32,787 bases of DNA from Clostridia bacterium (GTDB lineage: Bacteria; Bacillota; Clostridia; Oscillospirales; CAG-272): contig JAFTPF010000001.1 of assembly GCA_017463445.1 (NCBI GenBank), positions 1 to 32,787 on the forward strand, written 5' to 3'. Within the stretch, counting starts at the first letter, position 1. Each line of letters opens with the position of its first letter. Under the pieces are notes generated by a model, which saw nothing but the letters and a program-made list of their open reading frames with translations, made no database searches and was not told the DNA's origin. Of this stretch, positions 15,771 to 22,503 are shown piece by piece. Position numbers and translations under genes: made by a program.

Positions 15771-15847
15771 CAGCCAAGGAAGTTAGGGTGGAGCTCGAGG
15801 AGGGGAAGAAAACTTCGGCGTTTGAGATGGTTTCTTCCCCTCCTCGA
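15771..15847 (+). repeat. Family A hairpin element, copy 1 (conserved 19-nt loop)
   Basis: The element starts with CAGCCAAGGAAGTT, then a perfect 17-bp stem (15795-15811 with 15831-15847; purine-rich left arm) closed by the loop ACTTCGGCGTTTGAGATGG (15812-15830). Two more copies at 20585 and 32027 have different stem sequences but the same stem length and the same loop, apart from one base in copy 2. GAAGTT in the leader is complementary to AACTTC at the loop edge, so a pseudoknot-like pairing is possible. It could be a structured RNA or a small mobile/REP-like element. Confidence 0.85.
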
Positions 15848-15876
15848 TACGGATGAGATATTTTATCGACACTCTA

Positions 15877-15902
15877 AGCCGCCGTCCCGATGACGGCGGC
15901 TC
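15877..15902 (+). terminator. Terminator-type hairpin, copy 2 (with T-run)
   Basis: An exact 26-base copy of the hairpin at 15711-15736, followed by TTTTCG. It would act as an intrinsic terminator for transcripts from the SLH gene. Confidence 0.8.
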
Positions 15903-15975
15903 TTTTCGTTGACCGAAGATTCACAGAATATTCACAGGCAGTTTACCGAAAAAGGGGAAATACCGTCGATCTTTG

Positions 15976-15984
15976 TGGTACAAT
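15976..15984 (+). promoter_or_regulatory. Extended -10 promoter of the polysaccharide deacetylase gene
   Basis: TGGTACAAT is an extended -10 element (TG, one base, TACAAT) 40 bases before the ATG. No good -35 is seen, which is normal for this class. Confidence 0.6.
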
Positions 15985-16023
15985 GTTGTCAACCGATCTG
16001 CAATAAACTGTGAGGATGATCTT

Positions 16024-16950
16024 ATGCTCCGATCTGCCTATATCAAACTGCCGGCACTGGTGTTGTCGGCACTCCTTTTCTGCACCGGGTGCCAGCTTCA
16101 ATTGGGCTTTCCCAATGCAGAGACTACCTCCGCGGCGTCCTCGGAGGCGGCAACCACCGCAGGGGCGGCGACCTCTGCCGGAACGACCACTGAGCCTCAT
16201 TTGACCACCGTGCCGACGCCCGGTACCTCCGGTGTCGAATCGACGGTCAGCGAGACCCTTCCGCCTGCCACCGACGCTACCGTTACCGACGCGCCCGTTC
16301 CCGAACTGCCTCCTGTCCCGACCAAGCGGGTGGCGTTTACCTTTGACGATGGTCCTCACGCCACGCTTACATATAAATTCGTGGACAAGCTGAAGGAATA
16401 CGGTGCCACGGCGACCTTTTTCGTGGTTGGCAACAACATCACCAAATCCAGAGGTGCCGCTATGGCGTACGCCGCGGAAAACGGCTGTGAAATCGGCATC
16501 CACAGCTATACGCACACGAGCGCGCTGTATTACGATCGTTGCACCGACGAAGAGTACCTGCGGGATATGCAACAGACCGCTGATGCCATCAACCGATACG
16601 TTTCCGCCCCCGTAACGCTAATGCGTCCTCCCGGAGGAAATATCACCGCCGCGCGGGTGGCGTCCTGTCCCTATTCGGTGATCCTGTGGAACGTGGATTC
16701 CAACGACTGGCGGTACAAGAGTCGCACCGATGAAGCTACCATCCGGGCGAATATCAACACCATCGTGGAAAACGTGATGAGCACCGTCGACGACGGCGAC
16801 ATCGTTCTGATGCACGAGATCTACGAGAACTCCTACGAGGCGTTCTGTATCATCATCGAACGGCTTTACGCCGAGGGCTACGAGATCGTCAGCGTCACCG
16901 AGCTTTTGGGCGACAGCCTTCAGCCCGGGAAAAAATACAGCCGCGGATAA
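16024..16950 (+). CDS. NodB-type polysaccharide deacetylase, probable lipoprotein
   Basis: A secreted deacetylase of 308 residues, probably acting on peptidoglycan N-acetyl sugars or another N-acetylated polymer. An N-terminal hydrophobic segment ends in CTGC (Cys23), an atypical lipobox, so anchoring by lipid is likely but not certain. Residues 30-98 are a Thr/Ala/Pro-rich linker spanning the wall. The NodB domain is complete: TFDDGP (Asp108, Asp109), metal histidines in HSYTH (His160, His164), RPPGG (201-205), LWNVDSNDW (motif 4) and IVLMHE (motif 5). The start has GAGGATGATCTT just before it. Its stop codon lies inside the arm of the terminator shared with the convergent esterase gene. Confidence 0.9.
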   Translation: MLRSAYIKLPALVLSALLFCTGCQLQLGFPNAETTSAASSEAATTAGAATSAGTTTEPHLTTVPTPGTSGVESTVSETLPPATDATVTDAPVPELPPVPTKRVAFTFDDGPHATLTYKFVDKLKEYGATATFFVVGNNITKSRGAAMAYAAENGCEIGIHSYTHTSALYYDRCTDEEYLRDMQQTADAINRYVSAPVTLMRPPGGNITAARVASCPYSVILWNVDSNDWRYKSRTDEATIRANINTIVENVMSTVDDGDIVLMHEIYENSYEAFCIIIERLYAEGYEIVSVTELLGDSLQPGKKYSRG

Positions 16951-16990
16951 AACGAAAACCATCGGAGCGATCCGATGGTTTTCGTTTTAT
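16947..16990. terminator. Perfect 20-bp bidirectional terminator containing both stop codons
   Basis: Arms 16947-16966 and 16971-16990 are exact complements around GCGA, a GNRA-type tetraloop. The outer A/T bases supply T-tracts in both directions. The deacetylase stop (16948-16950) and the esterase stop (16987-16989) lie symmetrically in the two arms. Confidence 0.9.
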
Positions 16991-17748
16991 CCGAGAAAAT
17001 ACGCGATTGCGTTTTGAATCTCGCGGTCCCAGTAGAACCAGCTGTGATCGCCGTCTGTCTCGGAGTAGGAGAGGTCGTAGCCGTACTCCTCAAACAGTGC
17101 CTTTGCGCGGCGGGAATCGTGGATCAGCCCGTCCTGCAGTCCGCACCAAAGGTAGACCTTGGGCAGAGGCGCGCCCGACTTTGCCGCCTTCTCGATGAGG
17201 GCGTAAACGTCGTTGTCCGAGCCGGCAATGGTGGCGGGATCGCCGAAAATGTCGCTCCAGTGACCGCCGAATCGGCGGGGATTTGCCACGTCAATGGCAC
17301 CCGAGAAGGACGCCACGCCCGCAAAGGCTCCGGGATCGGACAGCGCCATTTTCAGTGCACCGTAGCCGCCCATGGAAAGCCCGGCAACGAAGTTGTCCTC
17401 CCGCTTGTCGCTCATACAGCGGAACATAGAGCGACAAACTGCGGGAACTTCCTTAGTGATAAAAGTCTGCCAGCGATCGCCGTGAGCCATATCGGTGTAC
17501 CAGGATTTGCCTGCGGCGGGCATAACCACCGCCAGATTCTTGTCCGCGGCGTAGCGCTCGATGGAGGTGCGTCTCTGCCAGATGGTGTGGTCGTCGGACA
17601 GACCGTGGAGAAGGTAGAGGGTCTTGCAGGTGCCGCCGCCCGAGGTGTTCATGCCGATGAGAGTGGTGGACTGCTGGGGCAGGATCACGTCCATGGATGC
17701 CGCCATGCCCAGCGCGTCCGAATGAAAGTTTACGTGTACAAGTGCCAT
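16987..17748 (-). CDS. Esterase of the EstA/S-formylglutathione hydrolase-like family
   Basis: An alpha/beta-hydrolase of 253 residues, of the group containing lactic acid bacterial tributyrin esterase EstA and rumen acyl-esterases. The catalytic triad is visible: Ser125 in GLSMGGYG, Asp206 in GLQDGLIHDS, His235 in GDHSWFYWD. LLHGLSDDHTIWQRRTSIERY gives the oxyanion-hole region. No signal peptide, so it is cytoplasmic; likely substrates are short acyl esters such as deacetylated oligosaccharides (inference). It follows the ribbon-helix-helix gene by 24 bases on the same strand and has its own GGAGG ribosome site, so they may share a transcript. Confidence 0.88.
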   Translation of the reverse strand: MALVHVNFHSDALGMAASMDVILPQQSTTLIGMNTSGGGTCKTLYLLHGLSDDHTIWQRRTSIERYAADKNLAVVMPAAGKSWYTDMAHGDRWQTFITKEVPAVCRSMFRCMSDKREDNFVAGLSMGGYGALKMALSDPGAFAGVASFSGAIDVANPRRFGGHWSDIFGDPATIAGSDNDVYALIEKAAKSGAPLPKVYLWCGLQDGLIHDSRRAKALFEEYGYDLSYSETDGDHSWFYWDREIQNAIAYFLG

Positions 17749-17772
17749 TGTGTGCCTCCGAGGGATGGAATT

Positions 17773-17970
17773 TTATTGTTTTTTCTTGTTCAGAGAGTCA
17801 GCGTCAATGAGGATGGAACCGTTTTCATCTTCATATTTTTTGACACATTCCTGTGCCAAAAATTCGAGTTGAGCATTTAACGAGCGTTTGTTTTCTTTTG
17901 CAATCAATGTGATCTTATATAAAAGCTGCGGTTCAAATCTAATACCGGTTTGAATCTTGTTAGTCGCCAT
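17773..17970 (-). CDS. Arc-type ribbon-helix-helix DNA-binding protein
   Basis: A 65-residue protein with the Arc/MetJ-like layout: a short strand TGIRFEPQLLYKI, helix ITLIAKENKRSLNAQLEFLAQ with the conserved SLNAQ turn, and a charged C-terminal tail. Family members bind DNA as dimers through the strand, often as repressors, and several are antitoxins. No toxin partner is visible. Start ATG at 17970 has GAGGTG a few bases upstream. It is divergent from the XRE-type gene, with overlapping promoter regions, so one or both products may control this intergenic region. It is AT-rich compared with all neighbours, which suggests transfer. Confidence 0.82.
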   Translation of the reverse strand: MATNKIQTGIRFEPQLLYKITLIAKENKRSLNAQLEFLAQECVKKYEDENGSILIDADSLNKKKQ

Positions 17971-17998
17971 ACTAACACCTCACTATCATTTTAATAAC

Positions 17999-18045
17999 AT
18001 TATACCAACTTTCCTCTTGACAATCTACAAACAAAGTGTTATCAT
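17999..18045. promoter_or_regulatory. Divergent promoters of the RHH and XRE genes
   Basis: Plus strand: TTGACA (18017-18022), 17 bases, TATCAT (18040-18045). Minus strand: an extended -10 TGGTATAAT with TATAAT at 17999-18004. The two promoter regions are within 50 bases, so one bound regulator could affect both. Confidence 0.75.
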
Positions 18046-18067
18046 ATAGGCGTGAGGTGATAAAAAA

Positions 18068-18307
18068 ATGAATGAAATTGAAATATTTTGCAATAATGTT
18101 CGACTGCTCCGAAGGACTTTTCACTTGTCTGAAAAAGAAATGGCGAAGAAAATGGGGATCTCGGTTGGCAGTCTCACGAAGCTGGAAAGCGGCGTCCTTC
18201 CGTCTCGGCTGACTCATGAGGTGTTGATATACATCTATCACAATTTTACGATCACTCCGCAGCGGATGTTCTCTCCGTTGTCTGAGACCGATTTGGCAGA
18301 TTTGTGA
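18068..18307 (+). CDS. XRE-family helix-turn-helix protein
   Basis: A 79-residue single-domain regulator. Residues ~7-65 fit the five-helix Cro/CI fold: NNVRLLRRTFHLSEKEMAKKMGISVGSLTKLESG, with the HTH at about 21-45. GAGGTG lies 10 bases before the ATG and a good promoter upstream. Its target is probably the shared intergenic region with the RHH gene. Like that gene it is clearly richer in A/T than its surroundings and is followed at once by a MITE-like element, so the pair looks like an acquired islet. No phage structural genes are nearby. Confidence 0.85.
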   Translation: MNEIEIFCNNVRLLRRTFHLSEKEMAKKMGISVGSLTKLESGVLPSRLTHEVLIYIYHNFTITPQRMFSPLSETDLADL

Positions 18308-18355
18308 AAAAAGTCCCCCGAATGGGGCAATGAGGTAAGGGAAGGATTTGCACAG

Positions 18356-18490
18356 ACCCAAGGCTCCCTCCGAGAGGGAGCTCCCGCGGAGCGGGTGAGG
18401 GAGCCTGCGCGACTATGAAGTAAGCATTGTAACGCACTCTCCCTCAGTCTCGCAGTAAGCGAAGCGTCTGCATCGGAGGTAGCCTTGGGT
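18356..18490 (+). repeat. 135-bp MITE-like element with 17-bp terminal inverted repeats
   Basis: Ends ACCCAAGGCTCCCTCCG (18356-18372) and CGGAGGTAGCCTTGGGT (18474-18490) are inverted repeats with one mismatch. The interior holds several GC-rich palindromes (GCTCCCT/AGGGAGC, CCCGC/GCGGG) and no open frame. A related half copy is at 17-74. No transposase is in the window, so it would be non-autonomous. The rest of the gap (18308-18355 and 18491-18549) shows nothing else. Confidence 0.8.
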
Positions 18491-18549
18491 GGGTGCGAAT
18501 CGCTCCTGCGTAATTCTCCTACTTTTCCGCTCTTTTTTCTAAAAACCTC

Positions 18550-18578
18550 TTGAAACTCCGCGAAAAATGTGCTATACT
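18550..18578 (+). promoter_or_regulatory. argS promoter
   Basis: TTGAAA (18550-18555), 17 bases, TATACT (18573-18578), 32 bases before the ATG. The leader is too short for a T-box. Confidence 0.8.
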
Positions 18579-18609
18579 ATACTGTATTATTCTAAAAAGG
18601 ACTGATCAA

Positions 18610-20319
18610 ATGCTCAAACTCAAACAACGCATCGCAGAGAGCCTTGCCGCGACCCTCGCCGCTATGACGCCCGAGCCCGTGCCCGGCGCCGACGAGCTGG
18701 CAACTCTCTTGGAATATCCCCCTGACAACAGCATGGGCGACCTTGCGCTCCCTTGCTTCCGCTTTGCGAAGGTCATGCGCCGCGCGCCCAAAATGATCGC
18801 AGAGGCAATCGCCCAGCAGTTTACCTGCGAGGGAATTGAGGCGGTCAACGCCGTCAACGGCTATCTGAATTTTAAGATCTCCCCCGACTTCTATGCAAAG
18901 TCCGTCCTGCCCGAGATCCTCTCCAAGGGCGCCGATTACGGCAAGCTGAACGTCGGTGAAGGGAAGACCGTCGTCCTCGACTACTCCTCCCCCAACATCT
19001 GCAAGCCCTTCCATATCGGACATCTGGGTACCACCGTCATCGGTCACTCTATCCGCCTGACCCATGAGTTCATGGGCTACCACTGCGTGGGCATCAACTA
19101 CCTTGGAGACTGGGGCACCCAGTTCGGCAAGCTGATCACCGCCTACCGCAAGTGGGGCTCCAAGGAAGAGGTGGAGAAGGGCGGCATCGACTATCTGGTG
19201 GACATCTACGTCCGCTTCCACGCAGAGGCGGAGAACGACCCCACCCTGAACGACCTCGCCCGCTACGAATTCCACAAGATGGAAGAAGGCGACGAGGAAA
19301 ACATCGCTCTGTGGAACTGGTTTAAGGAAATCTCGCTGGAAGAATACGAGAAGACTTACAAGCAGTTGGGCATTACCTTCGACTCCTATCTGGGCGAATC
19401 CTTCTACACCGACAAAATGCCCGCACAGGTACAGAAACTGCGGGATATGAACCTTCTCAAGATCGACGACGGTGCGTCCATCGTGGATCTGGAGGCATAC
19501 AAGCTCCCCCCCTGCCTCATTCTGAAGCGGGACGGCTCCACCCTGTACCCCACCCGTGACATCGCCGCCGCCGTCTACCGCAAGGAGACCTACGACTTCG
19601 ATAAGTGCATCTATGTTACTGCTAATCAGCAGTCCCTACACTTTGCCCAGTGGTTCAAGGTAGTAGAGCTAATGGGTTACGACTGGCACGACAAGCTGGT
19701 GCACGTCCCTTACGGCACCATCAGCGTGGAAGGCGTGAAGCTCTCCACCCGTCACGGCAATATGCTCCTGCTCCGCGACGTCTTCGCCGCCGCCATTGAC
19801 AAGGTGAGCGAGATTATGGCGACAAAGTCTCCCGATCTGCCTGACCGCGACAAGGTTGCCGAAGAAGTGGGCGTTGGCGCGGTGATCTTCTACTATCTGC
19901 TGGGCGGCATCGGCAAGGATTCCAGCTTCGTGATGAGCGATGCACTGTCCTTCGAGGGCAACACGGGTCCCTACGCCCAGTACACCTACGCCCGCACCTG
20001 CTCCATCCTCGACCGTGCCGGCGAGATCGGCGCGTGTGAGGTAACGCTCACCGCTCCCGAGGAGTGCGAGCTCTTAAAGACGCTCTCCCGCTTCTCCGAG
20101 TGCGTGCTCCGCGCCATGAAGGAGTACGAGCCCTCCAACATCACCCGCTACATTTTGGATGTTTGCTCGGCATTCAACCGCTTCTACCACGAGTGCCCTA
20201 TCCTCTCTGCCGAGAGCGAGGCGGTGAAGAACACCCGTCTGATGCTCACCAAGGCGACCAACACCGTGCTTGGAAATGCACTGCCTCTGATTTGTTTGAA
20301 GACCCCGAGAAAGATCTGA
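18610..20319 (+). CDS. argS: Arginyl-tRNA synthetase
   Basis: Class I synthetase charging tRNA-Arg in the cytoplasm. The 569 residues fit the family. N-terminal ~100 residues form the ArgRS-specific tRNA D-loop-binding domain; the catalytic domain opens with SSPNICKPFHIGHLG (HIGH at 135-138). As usual in many ArgRS the KMSKS signature is degenerate, here VKLSTRHGN. EGNTGPYAQYTYARTCSIL marks the start of the anticodon-binding helical domain. The C-terminus (LPLICLKTPRKI) has the usual position. Start chosen at MLKLKQR because AAAGGA lies eight bases upstream and a promoter directly precedes it. A family B element begins five bases after the stop codon. Confidence 0.97.
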   Translation: MLKLKQRIAESLAATLAAMTPEPVPGADELATLLEYPPDNSMGDLALPCFRFAKVMRRAPKMIAEAIAQQFTCEGIEAVNAVNGYLNFKISPDFYAKSVLPEILSKGADYGKLNVGEGKTVVLDYSSPNICKPFHIGHLGTTVIGHSIRLTHEFMGYHCVGINYLGDWGTQFGKLITAYRKWGSKEEVEKGGIDYLVDIYVRFHAEAENDPTLNDLARYEFHKMEEGDEENIALWNWFKEISLEEYEKTYKQLGITFDSYLGESFYTDKMPAQVQKLRDMNLLKIDDGASIVDLEAYKLPPCLILKRDGSTLYPTRDIAAAVYRKETYDFDKCIYVTANQQSLHFAQWFKVVELMGYDWHDKLVHVPYGTISVEGVKLSTRHGNMLLLRDVFAAAIDKVSEIMATKSPDLPDRDKVAEEVGVGAVIFYYLLGGIGKDSSFVMSDALSFEGNTGPYAQYTYARTCSILDRAGEIGACEVTLTAPEECELLKTLSRFSECVLRAMKEYEPSNITRYILDVCSAFNRFYHECPILSAESEAVKNTRLMLTKATNTVLGNALPLICLKTPRKI

Positions 20320-20323
20320 TTCT

Positions 20324-20468
20324 GTGGGGTTCCACCCCACACCCCGCCAGCCCTTTTGGAAAGAAAAGCAATAATTCGGCTTTGCCGAATTATATGGGAG
20401 TTTGCTTGCGCAAACTCTGTGGCTGGACCCCAAAAACTTCTGATAAGCGCCGCAAATACTTGCGGCGC
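20324..20468 (+). repeat. Family B modular hairpin element, copy 2
   Basis: Four palindromes in tandem directly after the argS stop: GTGGGGT/ACCCCAC (20324-20340), ATAATTCGGC/GCCGAATTAT (20371-20393), GAGTTTGC/GCAAACTC (20398-20417), and the terminal GCGCCGCAA-ATAC-TTGCGGCGC (20447-20468). The box CCCCAAAAACTTCTGATAA lies before the last one. Each has a perfect stem and a 3-4-base loop. No T-run follows, so it is not a standard terminator. Confidence 0.8.
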
Positions 20469-20514
20469 GGGAAGAAATAGAGGTTCGAGGGTATCCCCAA
20501 AACGATGAACCTAC

Positions 20515-20543
20515 CTCGTAGGGGAGGGGCTTGCTCCTCCCGT
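20515..20543 (+). repeat. CGTAGGG-type palindromic repeat, copy 1
   Basis: CTCGTAGGGGAGGGGCTTGC followed by TCCTCCCGT forms a stem around CTTG. A related unit with other stem bases is at 30130-30158 (CTTGTAGGGACC...GGTCCGT). Palindromes of this pattern are common between genes in this bacterial group (general knowledge, not checked). Confidence 0.6.
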
Positions 20544-20584
20544 GCCTCCCTCTCTGTTACAAAGGAAACACTTTCGGCATAGCA

Positions 20585-20661
20585 CAGCCAAGGAGTTTGG
20601 GGGAGGTTGCAGGAGGGGGAAAGAAACTTCGGCGTCTGAGATGGTTCTTTCCCCCTCCTGC
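20585..20661 (+). repeat. Family A hairpin element, copy 2
   Basis: Starts with CAGCCAAGGAGTTT; a perfect 17-bp stem (20609-20625 with 20645-20661) encloses ACTTCGGCGTCTGAGATGG (20626-20644), one base different from copies 1 and 3. Leader, stem and loop have the same lengths as copy 1 (77 bases in total), while most stem positions that differ from copy 1 are matched by changes on the other arm. It lies between argS and yebC, 55 bases before the yebC ATG. Confidence 0.85.
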
Positions 20662-20716
20662 TCCACGAACACTTTTAGAAAATAATCAATAAAATGATTC
20701 ACAAGGAGTAACCAAT

Positions 20717-21436
20717 ATGTCCGGACATAGCAAATGGAAAAATATTATGCACAAGAAAGAGAAGACCGACGCGCAGAAGGCGAAGGTGTTCACCAAAATC
20801 GGCAAGGAGATCGCCATCGCCGTTCGCGAGGGCGGTTCCGATCCCAATTCCAACGGTAAGCTGGCTCAGCTGATCGCCAAGGCGAAATCGCTGAACGTGC
20901 CCAATGACAACATCAAGCGCGCCGTTGATAAGGCAAGCGCCGACGGCGTGGTCTACGAGGAGTACACCTACGAGGGCTACGGTCCTGCAGGCGTTGCTCT
21001 CATCGTCACCACCGCTACCGATAACAAGAACCGCACCGCAGGCAACGTCCGCCACTATTTCGATAAGTTCGGTGGCAATCTGGGTACGCAGGGATGTGTG
21101 TCCTTTATGTTCTCCGATCAGGGTCTGATCCTCATCAACAACGAGGAGGGCGACTACGACGAGGACACCGTCATGGAAGCCGCACTGGAAGCAGGCGCGT
21201 CTGATTTCCAGGTAGACGAGACCGTGTTCGAGATCTATACCGAGCCGGAGGATCTGGAGGCTGTCCGTGCCGCGCTGGAGAGCACCTACACCATCGAGTC
21301 CGCCGAAGTGACCAAGATCCCCTCCTCCTACATCACCCTGGACGATCCCGCTGATGTGGAGAAGATGGAAAAGCTGGTGGACGCCCTCGAGGACGACGAC
21401 GACATCCAGAACGTGTATCACAACTGGGATGCATAA
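20717..21436 (+). CDS. yebC: YebC/PmpR (TACO1) family protein
   Basis: A 239-residue cytoplasmic protein of the YebC family, known as DNA-binding regulators and, for one subgroup, as ribosome-associated factors easing translation of proline stretches. The N-terminus MSGHSKWKNIMHKKEKTDAQKAKVFTK-type signature is intact (MSGHSKW, DAQKAKVF), followed by the helical region NVPNDNIKRAVDKAS and the central motif YEGYGPAGVALIVTTATDNKNRTAGNVRH. The acidic C-terminal end is ALEDDDDIQNVYHNWDA. AAGGAG lies nine bases upstream of the ATG. It stands alone, preceded by the repeats at 20324-20661 and followed by a cluster of hairpins. Confidence 0.95.
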   Translation: MSGHSKWKNIMHKKEKTDAQKAKVFTKIGKEIAIAVREGGSDPNSNGKLAQLIAKAKSLNVPNDNIKRAVDKASADGVVYEEYTYEGYGPAGVALIVTTATDNKNRTAGNVRHYFDKFGGNLGTQGCVSFMFSDQGLILINNEEGDYDEDTVMEAALEAGASDFQVDETVFEIYTEPEDLEAVRAALESTYTIESAEVTKIPSSYITLDDPADVEKMEKLVDALEDDDDIQNVYHNWDA

Positions 21437-21440
21437 AAAA

Positions 21441-21510
21441 ACGGGGCAAAAGCCCCGTCAGACTGATGACAAAGCCTACCTCCGAAAAGATAGGCTTTGT
21501 CATCAGTCTG
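21441..21510. repeat. Two tandem perfect hairpins between yebC and the AraC gene
   Basis: ACGGGGC/GCCCCGT (21441-21458) is followed without a gap by a perfect 20-bp stem, 21459-21478 with 21491-21510 (sequence CAGACTGATGACAAAGCCTA), around a 12-base loop. Neither is followed by a T-run on the plus strand. They look like palindromic repeats or remnants of insertions at a convergent gene end. Confidence 0.75.
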
Positions 21511-21511
21511 A

Positions 21512-21537
21512 GATGCCACCGCTTCGGCGGTGGCATC
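21512..21537 (+). terminator. UUCG-loop terminator after yebC
   Basis: GATGCCACCGC and GCGGTGGCATC form a perfect 11-bp stem closed by TTCG within the very stable C(UUCG)G context, followed by TTTT. It lies ten bases before the convergent AraC stop codon. Confidence 0.85.
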
Positions 21538-21547
21538 TTTTCGTATA

Positions 21548-22339
21548 TCACATTTCCTTTTCGTGAAACTGCTTTCGGTATTCGGCGGGCGTCATTCCGG
21601 TGCCGGCGCTGAATACGCGGTTAAAGTTGCGGATGCTTTGAAATCCGCTTTCCAGCGCGATCCGCGCAATGCTGTCTTCGCTGTTGATCAGCCGTTCCTT
21701 TGCGTTGTCCACCCGATACAGATTGATATACCGACGGATATTGATCTTTACGTTGGCACTGAAGACACGGGAGAGATAGTGCATCTCGTAGCCCAGATCC
21801 TGTGCCATTATCTCCAAAGAGATCTCTTCCCGATAGTGCTCGGCGATATAACTGAGCATCTTATGGATCAGCTCCGTATTGTCTTTTTGGGCAGGCAGGA
21901 AGGTGCTTCTTTCGTAAAATTCGTTGCAGACCGCGTATAGGACGGCTTTCATGGCAAGCGTCGTGCGCTTCTTTTTTTGAATGCAGTAATCGAGATAAAA
22001 TTCCTTCACCTCATCGTCGCAATCAAATACCGGCGTCAGCACGTCCTTATCGGCGACCAGCTTGGCAAAGCCGGGGATATGATCCTGCGAAAACACGTGA
22101 ACGATCACCCGGGTCTCGCCGATACTTTCGTAGGAATGGATCAGATTGGACAGGATGAGTGCCATCTGTCCCGCTTTGGCGATGAACGTATTGCCCTGAA
22201 CGGTGATCTTCAGATCCCCTTGCACCATGTAGATCAGCTCGATGTCTCTGTGAAAATGAGGGGCGAACGCAAAATCGAAGTACATTCTGATGTCGTTGTT
22301 CGTCCCGGCGCGGGAATTGTCGGTTTGATATAAGATCAT
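21548..22339 (-). CDS. AraC-family transcriptional regulator
   Basis: A 263-residue regulator. The N-terminal ~100 residues form a cupin-type sensing domain (APHFHRDIELIYMVQGDLKITVQG...GQMALILSNLIHSY), likely binding a sugar or similar effector. The C-terminal ~100 residues carry the paired HTH: first in LEIMAQDLGYEMHYLSRVFSANV, second in IARIALESGFQSIRNFNRVFSAGTGMTPAEYRK, the classic AraC signature. It diverges from the GH51-like lipoprotein gene, with adjacent promoters, and most probably controls it (inference from arrangement). Start has GAGGGA ten bases upstream. Confidence 0.93.
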   Translation of the reverse strand: MILYQTDNSRAGTNNDIRMYFDFAFAPHFHRDIELIYMVQGDLKITVQGNTFIAKAGQMALILSNLIHSYESIGETRVIVHVFSQDHIPGFAKLVADKDVLTPVFDCDDEVKEFYLDYCIQKKKRTTLAMKAVLYAVCNEFYERSTFLPAQKDNTELIHKMLSYIAEHYREEISLEIMAQDLGYEMHYLSRVFSANVKINIRRYINLYRVDNAKERLINSEDSIARIALESGFQSIRNFNRVFSAGTGMTPAEYRKQFHEKEM

Positions 22340-22377
22340 ATTGCGGCTCCCTCGAAAAAAGATAATATTTGTCTATT

Positions 22378-22406
22378 ATTATACACGTTTTTTCTTTCAT
22401 TGTCAA
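22378..22406 (-). promoter_or_regulatory. Promoter of the AraC-type regulator gene
   Basis: On the minus strand TTGACA (22401-22406) and TATAAT (22378-22383) are 17 bases apart, a full consensus. Confidence 0.88.
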
Positions 22407-22417
22407 GTGGACTCGTG

Positions 22418-22423
22418 TATAAT
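22418..22423 (+). promoter_or_regulatory. -10 box of the arabinofuranosidase gene promoter
   Basis: A perfect TATAAT with only a weak -35 (TTTCAT, 22395-22400) that overlaps the divergent promoter's upstream edge. A weak -35 fits an activator-dependent promoter, as expected next to an AraC gene. Confidence 0.6.
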
Positions 22424-22503
22424 GAAATCACAGAACCGATCCGTACCGTCTTTGGCAAGACGTACGCGGATATCCGATAAGACACTTTCCCATGGAGGTA
22501 CTT

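Noticed and set aside
15795..15847. Family A hairpins as ordinary intrinsic terminators
   Set aside because: No T-run follows any copy, the loop is long and conserved, and real terminators lie nearby (15877-15902).
17773..18307. A toxin-antitoxin module formed by the RHH and XRE genes
   Set aside because: Both products look like DNA-binding proteins, they are divergent rather than co-transcribed, and neither resembles a known toxin.
18491..18609. A T-box leader for argS
   Set aside because: The promoter lies only 32 bases before the ATG, which leaves no room for a T-box structure.
20324..20468. A CRISPR array after argS
   Set aside because: The repeated units are different palindromes without a constant direct repeat or regular spacers, and no cas genes are present.
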